A DNA stretch of 64,000 nt. Source: Ilex aquifolium (Eukaryota > Streptophyta > Magnoliopsida > Aquifoliales > Aquifoliaceae). Shown one piece after another: positions 22,366 through 33,671 of this stretch; position 1 is the stretch's first letter, and the number at the start of each line of letters is the position of its first letter. The position numbers were made by a program, and so were the translations under genes. The DNA is taken from NCBI GenBank assembly GCA_951799425.1, contig OX637405.1, forward strand, positions 24,503,371 through 24,567,370, given 5' to 3'. Below the pieces are notes generated by a model. It did no database searches, was not told where the DNA came from, and saw nothing but the letters and a program-made list of their open reading frames with translations.

Positions 22366-22400
<35 letters not shown>
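22366..22400. repeat. Homopolymer run of 35 C
   Basis: A run of 35 cytosines after a GAA-rich tract (about 22324-22343), inside the gypsy LTR. Open frames across it give poly-Pro or poly-Gly and are artefacts. Confidence 0.9.
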
Positions 22401-22789
22401 ATTTCTCTCTCTTTCTGCCAAAAATATCGAGAGAATGTGTGGTGGAAGACTTTGTTTTCCACCTTTAAGCCCCTTTTTATACTTGGCCCTTAAGGCGCCA
22501 CGTATCACTTAAAATCTGATTGCAGAAATTTAATCAGGCGATACCCGATCGCATCGTAACATGTGAAAATCCGATTGTCTCCGAATTTAATAAAATTGAC
22601 TAGCTAACTCGATTTTGCGAGATGAATCAAACGGTAAGGTTCGTTTTGTCATCCGAGTTATATAAAAAAATGAGTTTTTAACCCATGCTTAAATAGTCTA
22701 ATTACCATTTTACCCCTTTAATTAAGATTTTAGATTTCCCGAGTTTTACAGATAAGCCTTTAGAATATATCCGAATAGAATAATGATGC

Positions 22790-25420
22790 AGACTTAGCTG
22801 TTCTAACGGGGCATTGAAATAATGCGAGAAAGAAACTCAAACTCGAGAACTCCTATCACGGGTTTTCTCAAATTCCTTGAGAAACTTATAGAATTTTTGA
22901 AAAAGTTCTAATAATGCTATACTTCAATTAAAGATCGAGTCAAGAGAGAATTCCGCTTTACAAAACAAAAAATCTTTCTTGAATCAGGAAAATTTCATTT
23001 CTCTTTAGCTGGAGGAACTTTCTTTCGTTAATTCGCTTTCTTTCTTTAGCAATAAGCTTTGTAAAAGCTAGCGAATAGGTCTAGTAGACCTTTAATAACT
23101 CTTGATAATCAAGCTCCATCCGGCTATCATAGCTGGTCAATGAAAACCTGATTTTAAAAGAGTTCCCCTGTCCGGTCTCATGTCCTTAAGTAAACCTCTC
23201 ATTGTCACGTTTCGAGCAACCCTTACTTCCACCAACCATAAGTCTCCTCTGTCTAAGTACTGGAAAAGCCTCAGCCACCAATAGCCTTTCTTGAGAGCAC
23301 TCCGGACAGGCCTGTGTTTTCTCAGCCAATTAGAACACCAAAACAAGATTCCAATTGTAGGTAGGGCTGTTAATCAAACTAAGCTACTCGAGCTTGGCTT
23401 GAGCTCGGCTCGGGTTCGGCTCGTTCAGGTTCGGTTTGTTTCCTAAACGAGCCGAACTTGAACAATTTTTTAGGCTTGATTAAGAAACAAGTTTTTCAAG
23501 ATCAGCTCAAACTCGTTCGACTAACAGCCCTAATTGTAGGTTTACATCCAAACGTGAGGCTGAAAGAAACAAGAATGCATCCACCTGTACCAACCAAGTT
23601 CCAAGGCAACCCATAGGGACAGGAAAATCAATTAGCGATTTGGAAGTTCTCAAAAACAAAAGGCACCACGGAATGTCTTGCAGACTTATCTACTTAAACA
23701 TGATTCTATTCTTGTGGAAGGACTTTTCGCGTTCTCGCTCCAATAATATGTGTTTGCTGCACTTCCTGCGTTATTTCGTGGGTCACTCATTAGATTTTAG
23801 TATTCCCCTCCAGTAGTAGCAGAAACCCCCAACGCTTAGTCCCCCTGCCACCCTATTGCGACATGCGCCTTCACTATCTCTCAGGCAAATAGGGGTCGGC
23901 ATCGTCGTACACAACAACCGATGTTCACCATAAATGTCTTCTCGAGAAGCATTTAAATCTATTCCCATGTGCTGCTATCAAAACCATTGATAGACTGGAT
24001 AATCCCTTTCACCAACTTCGTACCTCCCTAGGAATGGCTAACTAAAAGGAGCGAGCTGCCTACATCACGGAACTTGAACTAACAGAGGTTCCAATTCCAT
24101 TAGCTACTCACTGCACAGAAGCAATATCAAACATCACTTTTGAGATATACGTGTATCTGAATAATGCAAAAACCTCAAAGTAAAGAAAAGAAAATAGAGA
24201 AGGATCCTTAAGTAGATCCTTGTTTGCAATGCAGTAGCTCCTTGTTTGCAATGCACAAGATAACGAAGCGGATCCCTTCTTGTGATTCAAACTCTAACAT
24301 AACAACCATACCTTTGGTTAATTGGTATAGATACAAGTACTTGATGCCTTGACCAACAGAGAGACCCAAGTCCTAGTAACCCTGCTATATGGTGATTCAA
24401 CATAAATTCTACATCTTGAAACCAAACCAATTTTGAAGTAGCTTTATGAAAATGAAACCAACCAGAAAAAAGCATTAGCACTGCAAAGATCAATGCACCA
24501 ATTGCGGTACAATAAAGTTCTAATGGTTCGTTTGCACGAGAAAAGACCTCCCCCTTCCTCTCCCTCCGCTTTAGCTCCTTATGAGAAGGTCTTAGCGAGG
24601 GCTTTCCTCTCTCTGGTTCACCACCCCTAGGGCATGCAAGAGAAACTCAAAACTTAAATTTGTTAAGAAAAAAAATAACAATCAATCCTTGAACTTAAGA
24701 ATTGTTAACATACTGAAAGCGAGTGAAGTGACCAAATTGGGCACGAATGGTATAACAAGTAATAGGTCCTGCTCTTCCCCCCGCTTTGAGTAGGATATGT
24801 TATTCCTTACTCCATTCCTTCCTAATGTCAGGAACGAAGGGACGCTTAAGGGCTACGTTCACTGCATAGAAAACTCGTGCATCCAAGTCCCTAATCCCTA
24901 ATACCTGTCCTAGTGGCAGCAACGGAAAGACTGAAAGGTATCGATAGGAAACTTCAGACTCTCGATGACAGTTCTAAAGGTGTGGAAGTTCATTTTAACA
25001 GCATGGGGGTACCCCCACAAACCCCCTGATGGTACAGTTTCCCCTGAAGGAAGAGGCCCTCTTAATCGCCGAGGGCTCACAAGAGAGATTAGAAGTGAAT
25101 CAAAGTCCTAAATGTAGCAAAGGTAGACTATAGACCAACTCTATGGACCCATTCCCAACAAGAAAGGGGTAGGCCCTCCTCTGCTCAGGTATCTCCTCCA
25201 GGAATTTTGGGGTCACAACTCTATTTCGCTGCGTATTTGCCTTCCTTCATTCCCCTATGAAGTAAGTCAAATCCTTGCTCATAAGTTGTTCCAATTTCTG
25301 CTATTGCAGCTGTAGTTTGGGATTTTTCAGTAGTTCTTTCTTTATAGAGTTATGGGGAAAAAGTCCCAGCAACAGCCAATCCTCGGTGGCCTGTTTGCTT
25401 TCTACGCAAAAAATAATCAA
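22790..25420. other. Organelle-like DNA, possible nuclear mitochondrial insertion
   Basis: This 2.6-kb stretch has visibly higher and more even GC content than its AT-rich surroundings and lacks the usual transposon text. Its texture (many short mixed-sequence open frames, no microsatellites) resembles plant mitochondrial intergenic DNA. I could not identify any mitochondrial gene in it, so the call rests on composition only. It is interrupted by a small hAT MITE at 23362-23532. Edges are approximate; from about 25421 the sequence becomes AT-rich again. Confidence 0.4.
23362..23532. mobile_element. hAT MITE, 171 bp, perfect 8-bp TSD
   Basis: Ends TAGGGCTGTTAATC and, inverted, TAGGGCTGTTAGTCG. 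Flanked by ATTGTAGG at 23354-23361 and 23533-23540. Subterminal copies of GAGCTCGGCTCG and GAGCCGAAC-type motifs occur inside. Non-coding. Removing it with one target copy joins the organelle-like flanks. Confidence 0.9.
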
Positions 25421-26546
25421 ATCTTACTTCTGATAATTTATTAATTGTATTCCTAAATTTAATTAATAGTACATTGTGTTCCAATTTTATCCTTTTCATG
25501 AAAACATAAGTTGTATTTTTACCTTTTATATTAGATAATAAATTTTAATTTTGTTAAAAATCATATTTTACATGTATTTAGATACTTAAAATTCTAATTG
25601 CCAGAGTTAGGTCTGTTAATGGATTCGATCTTCATCTAATGCTGATCTGAATCTAAGTCTGGTTGGTCAAGTACGTGATTGATATTTTTAACCTATTATT
25701 CAGTTAATTTGAATCTGAATTCATTATATCTTATTCCAAGCATTCAACTTTAGATATACTAATGTCATATCTAAGTATGATTTGATCCGAAGTTTATCTA
25801 TGAATATATAAATCTAAATTAAACATTTATTTCATGTAAGCATGAATTTTGTTAGAAATTCTACATTCGGATAAGAATTTTTAAATCAGATTTGATTCAA
25901 AAGAATTTTTAAAAATCTCTTGTAATGTGATAAAAAATTGATGCAAAAGAAGCACATAGGTTGAGGTCAAAGTTGGAGCCCCTTAAGGTTGCGATACTAA
26001 TTTCATACAATAATGCATGTCCCAACAAATAATCGGAACTACTGTCAATTTAATAATTATAAATGATTAGATTAATAAATTAAATCTAAATAACATTGCT
26101 CAATTTCATAAGTACATTCTCAAAATGGTCAAACCCATGTTCTAATGTCATTTTAGGCCTAGCTAAGAGTATGGTAACTGCAGAGATGAAGTATCCGTGG
26201 ACTACAATTCTCAAGGTCTTAGAAGTGGGCCCTAAGTCAAATGGCCGGTGCAAAATGAAGTATGTACACCTATATATCTATATCTATATTAATATAAATT
26301 GTCAATTATTCTTCAAATTTTTTTATTTTCTTTTTATCCCTCTACAATGCAATTAGTTCATTTTAATTCTCTGCAAACAGATTCTAACTGTCAGGCAATT
26401 TAAAAAAACATTTATTAACGTGATATTTACTTTGTTGATAAATTCAGTCTTGGTTTTTGGTTCTCCTTGCATATTCCATTAATCTTTCTCTGTTTGTCTT
26501 CTTAAGAAACTAAAAAGTGCACAAAAGCAACTCTAGATCCACACAG
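25421..26546. other. AT-rich non-coding stretch
   Basis: No gene or defined element recognised. Confidence 0.4.
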
Positions 26547-27231
26547 CTAGAGGAAACACGGATACAGATACGGGATATGGATACGATACGATACGATACG
26601 GATATAGCGATACAATACGGATACAGCGATGCGATACGGATACAGCGATGCGATAAAATCCCAAAAAATAGGATACGGGTACGACCGGAATACGTTTATA
26701 AATATATATTTTATATTTTTACTATTATGTAATAACTTGATAGCTATAATTTTTAGTGATTCTTTAACAATAATAATCAACATTAACAATTTTTTATTTT
26801 CAAAAAGTTACCTATCATCTTACTATGGTACATCTACAAAGTGAACGTGATAAATTAATTGAAAAAAACCAACATTTAACTATATTGTTTGCGTACAAGT
26901 ATTTGTTGCTAAGATTATAGAGTAATCAACTCATTTAAACTCTTTAAATATGTGATAACGGATAATACTTGGAAAACACTCATATGCCTTCTAAATCATA
27001 TGAATTTTTGTTAATTTGTTGCATTATACGTAAAATCAAAAAGAATGTGTAAAGATTAAAACTAAAAATTGCACATACTTTTTTGTATATCACAGTATCC
27101 GTAAAGTATCCATATATTTTATTTATTATTAGATATGTTTAATAGTTATCCAATACGTATCCTCGAGTATCTGACGAGTATCGTATCCGATACGGATATG
27201 TTGACCTCAACAAAATATTTGTGATTCACGG
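26547..27231 (-). mobile_element. TIR element of the GGATACG family (copy 3), degenerate
   Basis: The left part carries repeated GGATACG/GATACGATACG. Read on the minus strand, the right end is homologous to the start of the copy at 6235-6891: both run TTG..GT.AAC/GAC, then CGTATCGGATAC and GATACTCGTCAGATACTCG. The termini are decayed (CTAGAGGAAACACGGATAC at left) and no convincing target duplication remains. Confidence 0.7.
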
Positions 27232-27590
27232 GCCAGAAGGCACTAAAGCAGCTCTAGAGCCATACAACCTCATTTACTAATGGTACATAATGCTTGAAAT
27301 TCCTCAACTTCTACAGTTCATTGAATCATTCTACCATGAATCATTAGTTAAAAGTTTAAATTGGAAGATTTTTTGGTCTTCCACGTCCAGCCTTTCTTCA
27401 TATACAGAGGATAAATAAAGCAAGAAAAGCCTGTTGTAACAGGTACTGATTTGTTCACTTTCAGCCTTTCTCAAAAACCCTTATGGTTCACTACATACAC
27501 GTCTCCCCCCCCACCCCTACTTCAACAGGTAATGATTTGTTTTTGTTTTTCATTATGCCAATTAGATTAAATTTGCTTCTTCTTTTTTTA
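27232..27590. other. Non-coding stretch
   Basis: No gene or repeat recognised. Confidence 0.4.
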
Positions 27591-28708
27591 TAGGGTAAAT
27601 TACACTCCCCGCTAACATTTGGTTTTATTACACAGACACCCCTCACGTTTCAAAAATTACATTGAGACCCAATAGTTAGATGGAGTTAACTATCTTAATA
27701 AAAAGACTATTTTGCCCCTCTATTTAACACAAACTCAACTTAAACCCCAAGCCCTATCTCTAACCCCAACCCTAATCTTCACAGTCATCTACACAGTACT
27801 CCCAAGGTGCTCTCTCTCTCTCTCTCTCAAGGCGAAGAACCTGCTCAAAATCATTGGTCTTCTCTCTCTCCCTCACTCCCTTTCTCTCTCTGTATATATA
27901 TATATATACAAGCCCGAAATCGCAGAAGAATCGGTGAAAATTGCCTGCCCTCCCCCACCACTGCAGCATCCTCTAGTAGCCACCCATCCAAAACGTTAAC
28001 CCACCCAAGCAAAGAACGTCGAGTGAGAGAGAGAAATCGAAAGGATCTAAAGCTTAAAAACCTGAGAAATCAAAATGACAACAGTGGTTTTTGGGGTTCG
28101 ATTTTGACAACGGTGGTTGTTGGGTTGTGTGGGTGGTGTGGTTGAGAAGGTGGAAATGGAGGTGGAGGAGAAGAATGTAGTGGGGTTTTGTTGGACTATG
28201 GTGGTTGTGTGTGTTCTATGTGGTTGTGGAGATGAAAATAGAGATGGAGGTGGTGGGGTTACTTCGTTATTGGGTAGGGGGCAGTGCTCTATGTATGCGT
28301 GAGGGGAGAGAGAGGAGGAGGAGGAGGTGGTGGTGGTTTCCGTGGTGTGGAGGCGGTGATGGGGGTGGTTAACTGTGATGATGGTAATGGTGCATTTGGG
28401 GCAAATCTGATTGATAAATGGAATTTACATTAATATGTTGTATAATAAACAAAAAAAATTAGTATTTAACTTATTAATTTGATAGTTTATGAAATATAAA
28501 ATAGAGAAATGATAAATGAGAGATGAAATAAATTCTGGGGTAAGAAGAATAAATATTTGAATTTTTAAACTTAGTTTTGAAGGGTATTTTTGGTATTATA
28601 TAAATTATTATTGATGACATCAGCTTTAACCGTGAACCATTCTAACGTCCGTTAGTTAGAGGGGGTGAGGTTGTTATATGTTTTAAATGTCGAGGGAGTA
28701 TATAGTTA
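27591..28708. mobile_element. Probable non-autonomous TIR element (about 1.1 kb)
   Basis: The left end has TAAATTACACTCCC and CAGACACCCCTCACG, and the right end, inverted, TATATACTCCCTCGACATTT and CAACCTCACCCCCTC, forming imperfect inverted repeats over about 90 bp. A CT microsatellite and G-rich tract fill the core. No transposase and no clear target duplication. A Mutator-like identity is possible but unproved. Confidence 0.5.
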
Positions 28709-29254
28709 ATCTATTTATTTGCTGCAATTTGTGTACAAGCGAGAGCTGAAACTATGAGTTTTGTAATAAAATTAGTGTTTTGCGTATGTATTGTGAATAG
28801 CTTCCACCAAAATTTGGAAGAGATCCTTTGTAACTCTTAGACGTAGTTATACATGAATGAATAAAGGTTGGTGTAGATAGATCTAAAATATTGGACGTTG
28901 ATCAAAATAGAAGGATTGTAGTTTTAGGAAAACATATGTAGTATTTATTGATTCATGTCTTTTGACAATTTTACTATTGTATTTCACTTGTAAGACAGTG
29001 AAATTAAGACTAAATTTGTTGCCTAGGAAAATGAAATGTCTTGGACAACATTGAACTAATAAAATTGAAATGTGAAATAAGATTTATTTCACTATCCGAT
29101 TTTATTAAGGACAATTTTGTCTTTTGGTATGATGATGTCTACTAAAAAACTTTGTTTGGGAACAAGTCTATTTTGATCTCCATGGTCCAAAATACCTTCA
29201 GTACTTATATTTAGTTAAAACAAATTCTCTCTCTCTATTTCTCTCTCTCTCATA
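28709..29254. other. Non-coding stretch
   Basis: AT-rich; a CT microsatellite at about 29226-29250 borders the next element. No gene seen. Confidence 0.4.
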
Positions 29255-29833
29255 TCTACCTATCTATAATGAGGTACCTAACAATTCAAATTCTTTGTTT
29301 GCCTTTAGTTTTTCACGGATGGGATTGTTTTAAGATTATTGATCCAACAATCTTAATTACTTCATAAATTTATTTTTCCACTCAAAATTTGACTAAGAGT
29401 TTCATCTCATGTCTAACTCTAGACTCTCATCTCTCACACATCTCTATCTCTCAAGCTCTCTCATATACGTATCCTTTTGTCTCTTTCTCACTCTCACTCT
29501 CATAAAAAAAATTGGGTGTAACTGTTCCACCATGTCAACATTGCTACGTGGTATAACCGTCCAATAATAAGTATACAAGTCGGCAAGTGAGCCCTACTGA
29601 AATTCATAACCGCACGGTCATGTAATAGATAACCACCTTCATGATAGGAAGTGACCTCATTTTATTCATTTTGTTGTTTTCTTATTGGATGGTTACACCA
29701 TGTCAGTACATATACACGCTTGTCTCTCTCTCCCTCTAAGAATTAGACTAAGAGTTTTATCTCATGTCTAACTCTAGACTCCCATCTCTCACACATCCCT
29801 ATCTCTTAGGCTCCCTCATATACGTATCCTTCT

Positions 29834-29879
<46 letters not shown>

Positions 29880-30221
29880 CCCCTGTCAATGCCGTAGTTC
29901 CACCCCTGCCAACACGCATTGCCACTGCCATTCCCACACAATTTTCCATCTCCTTCGCTCCATCCTTTGTCCTCTTTGCTATACATAGAATACACTTATA
30001 GACAGCCTACTTTTCGGCTCCAAACCCCACCCACCACATCTATTTCTCTCTCTCTCACACACACACACACCATACCAACACCGCAGTGCCATCGCCTCCA
30101 AAACCCACCCACCATAACATCTCACTGCCACCAAAGCCCACTATTCACCTCCAACCATTTCCTCCACCCCTTCCTCCCTTCCCCCACCTGTTCAATAAAA
30201 TGTTCATTTTCGCTGGATTTA

Positions 30222-30359
30222 ATTTCAGGAGTAGAGTTCATCAAGGGCTTTTGGCACTGGGACGAACTTGATTTTGTGCCCTCCCAAATCGCTGACATTG
30301 CTGAAGATTTGTGCTTTGATTTAGATGCCTTTTTTGCTCTGAATTTCTATAACTTATAG
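30222..30359 (+). pseudogene. Exon-like fragment carried by Helitron unit A
   Basis: Preceded by a good splice acceptor (TTTAATTTCAG), the frame reads VEFIKGFWHWDELDFVPSQI and on for about 45 residues with ordinary amino-acid use, unlike the simple-sequence frames around it. Unit B has the homologous stretch (about 34084-34200) with stops. This could be an exon fragment captured from a host gene. I do not recognise the family. Confidence 0.35.
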
Positions 30360-30403
30360 AATTTACCACCACACTCACATATAGGCCAAAATTGGCAAAC
30401 AAA

Positions 30404-30796
30404 GTTTCCGGGCCTCCAGTGAGGTTCCATAGATGGTCAGCAGAACGAAGAAGATTCCTGAAGAATTCGAGTACTCGATCGATCCAGTACACTAAAATAT
30501 TCGCTCTATGGAGACAAGAGGTGTGCGTCTCGCGTGCAAGTCCGGCGACTTCAAGATGTAACACAGTGGAAAGTATAAAGAAGCAAGTTGCGAAGCAGGT
30601 GTATTAGTAGAGCGACCGAGTCAGTATTCAAGTTGTGGAGTCAAAGAATAGTTCCTTCACCCCTGTTTGCCGATCCCCTATTCGTTCGACCTAAAGCCCT
30701 ATGCCTTATCTTATTTAGTTCGATTTGGTAGTGACTGGGAATCTCTCATATCCTGTTCCCCACTTCACTAACATTCAAGCATTCATTCTTGCCTCA
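30404..30796. other. 393-bp insertion of organelle-like DNA within unit A
   Basis: The two Helitron units align on both sides of this segment, but here A has 393 bp of higher-GC, non-repetitive sequence where B has about 50 bp of ordinary element sequence. No target-site duplication or transposon ends are visible. The pattern fits filler DNA captured at a double-strand break. The text resembles plant mitochondrial DNA in composition, without a recognisable gene. Confidence 0.5.
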
Positions 30797-33054
30797 AGTT
30801 TATTATTGCTATTGGATGTGAAATTACTATAATTTGGTGTGAATTTTTTGTTGAAACTTATTTAATTTTGATGCGATCTATTGGAACCATGGTTGGAACA
30901 AGTTGGATAGTCCTGTATACTGTGGTTTTTGTTTTGCCTCAATGTGTTTATCATTTGCAATTTTCTAGAATGGTAGGCCATGTAGATACATATATACTTA
31001 AGATTGTTTGTTGTTATTACTATTTTTTGTTATATGGATGTGATTTTTGGTTATTGTGAATGGGCCAATTCAATTATGTACACATATTTGCTATATTTAT
31101 GTTGTTGTATGGAGTTTTGTTGCTTTTATTCAAGTTTTGTTGGGATTAGCACTAACTGTTGTCACTCCACCTTGTTCCTCCGATCTTTGCTTCTATATTT
31201 CTCCATTATTCTTTAGTGGCATTTCACCTTTTTTCAATGGATTCTCTTTTTTTATTAATTTTCGATATAAATTATGCAAACATGACCTATTTTTGATAGT
31301 CATGTTTTTTAAAAGATTTTTTTTTCAAAAAAAATAGTAGGCCCAGATTGATTGGTGATTTTGATCGTTGTGTGTGTTTTCTCTCTCTATCTTCTGTATT
31401 TTTTTGTGTGTGTTGTGTGTGTGTGTGTGTGTTCTGTTTGTAAGTGTTGTTTGTGTGGTGTGCATGTTGTGTGAGTTTATGTGTGTGCGCGTTCGTTCTG
31501 TGTGTAAGTGACCCATTAGCAATTTGAAGAAGTGAATCATTGTTGGATTAGTCGTATGTATCCCATAATTCTTAACTATTTTTCCCTTGCAGTGTTTTCT
31601 TTGTTGTTGCTTAATCTGGACTCATAAAATCTTTGGATTTGTCACTGGGTAAGTGTCTTTCTTTACTCCAACCAGATCATTGAATTTTTTATTTTATTAT
31701 TTGTGTTATATTATACTGTAAACCATGATGATGTTGGAATTTTTGATTTCAAAATTGAACTTTTTATTTTATTGGTTGTTTTATGGTATGTGTTGTGTTT
31801 AATAATAATAATTATTTACTTAAGTATATAGTAGTTTTCATAATCAGTAACTTTTGCACTTGGGGTTGCTGTTTTCCTCCTTTACCTGGTAAGTAGTACT
31901 AAAATTATTCTTTTTAATTTTCATATTTGTTACAACTAACAAATTTGTTGATTGTCATGAATGATTGGTTGAAAGAATTTCTATTACAAAAAGCTTGATT
32001 GAATTTTAATTTTACATAAGCAATGTATAAAAGAGGCAAAAAAAAAAAAAAAAGAGAGTAGGATAATGAGATATTACTTATTTGTCATTTTTATGTTCAA
32101 TTAGAATTGCTAATTTGAGTTCATATAAGTCTTGATTTTAATCCACTTAGTGAATCAGATCGATTGATTAACTTAACCTTTGATTTTGATTGCACGAATA
32201 GAGAACATAGATTCATAAACACCTTGGATTCTATTCTTTGGTGGTGTCATAGCTTTGAGGTGAACTGCATTGTCATAATTCCTTTGTGTGATTATTTGGC
32301 GAGATATTAAATTTAATTATTGCCGCAAGATTAGTTTAGTTAGAATTCCAAATACCAATATTGGTTGGGATTGTGAACTAATTTGTGGTGTTATGTTATT
32401 TGGGATTATCTTTTTGTTTGACTACAAAGGTTTGTTGTGCTAATCAAGATACATGAGAGTATGGAATATGATTTTCTTTAACTTTTTGTCATTTGTTTTT
32501 TTTTTTTTGTTAGACTTCTTTCATGTGTTGGATGGGATGGTTTTGCGCATATGTTTTACTTTTAATTTATTAATTTTCATTGATGTAAATTGTGGATGAA
32601 TGAATGATTTGTATTAAAAATGGGGATTTATTTGGGTTTGATAGGTTGAAAATACATAGACATGCTAAATAGGTAGTGTTCATTGTATTGATTGTGTTGT
32701 GGGAGTCATCACAACCCAATTGGGACCTGTGTACTAAACATATTGATCGGGTTGATAGCGGGTTGTGTCAACATGGATATAATTTATTTATTAAGCGTAT
32801 TACATTGGTCATGCTCTGATTATTGGAGTTATAAGCAAACTTTATTTGTATCAAGTCATTTTGACATGGTTAATTAGATAGTTTGTGTTAGGGTTCAGAG
32901 ATTTTTGACATGAATCTGAGAAAAAACAACACGGTTTAATTGTCATTCCTACTTCAGACATTGCAGATGTTTAAATTTTTCGAATGGATTTTTAGTTTTC
33001 TTAATGATTTATTTTTTTGATGATATAGTACCTTCATACACAGACAATTACTAG

Positions 33055-33621
33055 TCTATCTATATAATAAGGGAGCTAGCAATTCAAATTTTTTGTTTAT
33101 CTTTAGCTTTCCGTTGTTGAGATTGTTTTAAGATTATTGATCCAACGATCCTAATTACTCCCTAAATTTATTTCCCCGCTCAAGAATTTGACCAAGAGTT
33201 TCATCTCATGTCTAACTCTAGACTCTCATCTCTTACACATCTCTATCTCTTAGGCTCTCTCATATACATATCCTTCTCTCTTTCTCTCAATCTCACTCTC
33301 ATGAAAAATATTGGGTGTAAACATTACGCCACGTCAGCATTGCCACGTGGTATAACCGTCCACTAATAAGTATACAAGTCTGCAAGTGAGCACCAGTGAA
33401 CCACCAAGCCATTTAATACATAACCACCTTCATGATAGGAAGTGGGCATCATTTTATCCATTTTGTTATTTTCTTATAGGATGGTTACACCATGTCAGTG
33501 CATATACACGCCTCTTTCTCTTTCTCTCTCTAAGAATTAGACTAAGAGTTTTATCTCATGTCTAACTCTAGACTCCCATCTCTCACACATCCCTATGTAT
33601 TAGGCTCTCTCATATACGTAT

Positions 33622-33671
<50 letters not shown>

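Larger units (their letters stand above)
18096..22750 (-). mobile_element. Gypsy-type 5' LTR with nested insertions
   Basis: The plus-strand left edge is TGTGACACCCC and the right edge GAGTTTTACA, giving TG...CA termini. A primer-binding site follows at 18081-18092. Without the two nested elements (19511-21149 and 21339-22248) the LTR is about 2.1 kb. The internal coding region is missing; only a stub of about 100 bp remains on the left. The pale terminus TGTGACACCCC and the TTCCGCTGC-type motif set are common in Ty3-gypsy LTRs, but no polymerase is present to prove the superfamily. Confidence 0.65.
29255..33054 (+). mobile_element. Helitron (unit A), non-autonomous
   Basis: By alignment with the neighbouring unit, the 5' end is TCTACCTATCTATAATG preceded by A, and the 3' end is ACAATTACTAG followed by T, matching Helitron rules (5' TC, 3' CTRR, insertion between A and T). 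The last bases align with the clear Helitron end at 44083-44109, though the hairpin has decayed (GTACCTTCATACAC). It has no Rep/helicase frame. Its first 2.46 kb is repeated in unit B; it also holds a 393-bp foreign segment (30404-30796) absent from B. CT/CA microsatellites lie at about 29836-29880 and 30043-30071. Confidence 0.65.

Noticed and set aside
22178-22512. Overlapping frames with poly-Gly or poly-Pro
   Set aside because: Created by the 35-C run and GAA repeat inside an LTR.
29764-30359. Ser/Leu/His/Thr-rich open frames in the Helitron units
   Set aside because: Mostly CT/CA microsatellite translation; only the last 45 codons (30222-30359) look exon-like and are reported separately.
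31325-31540. Thr/His-rich minus frame
   Set aside because: Translation of a GT-rich tract.
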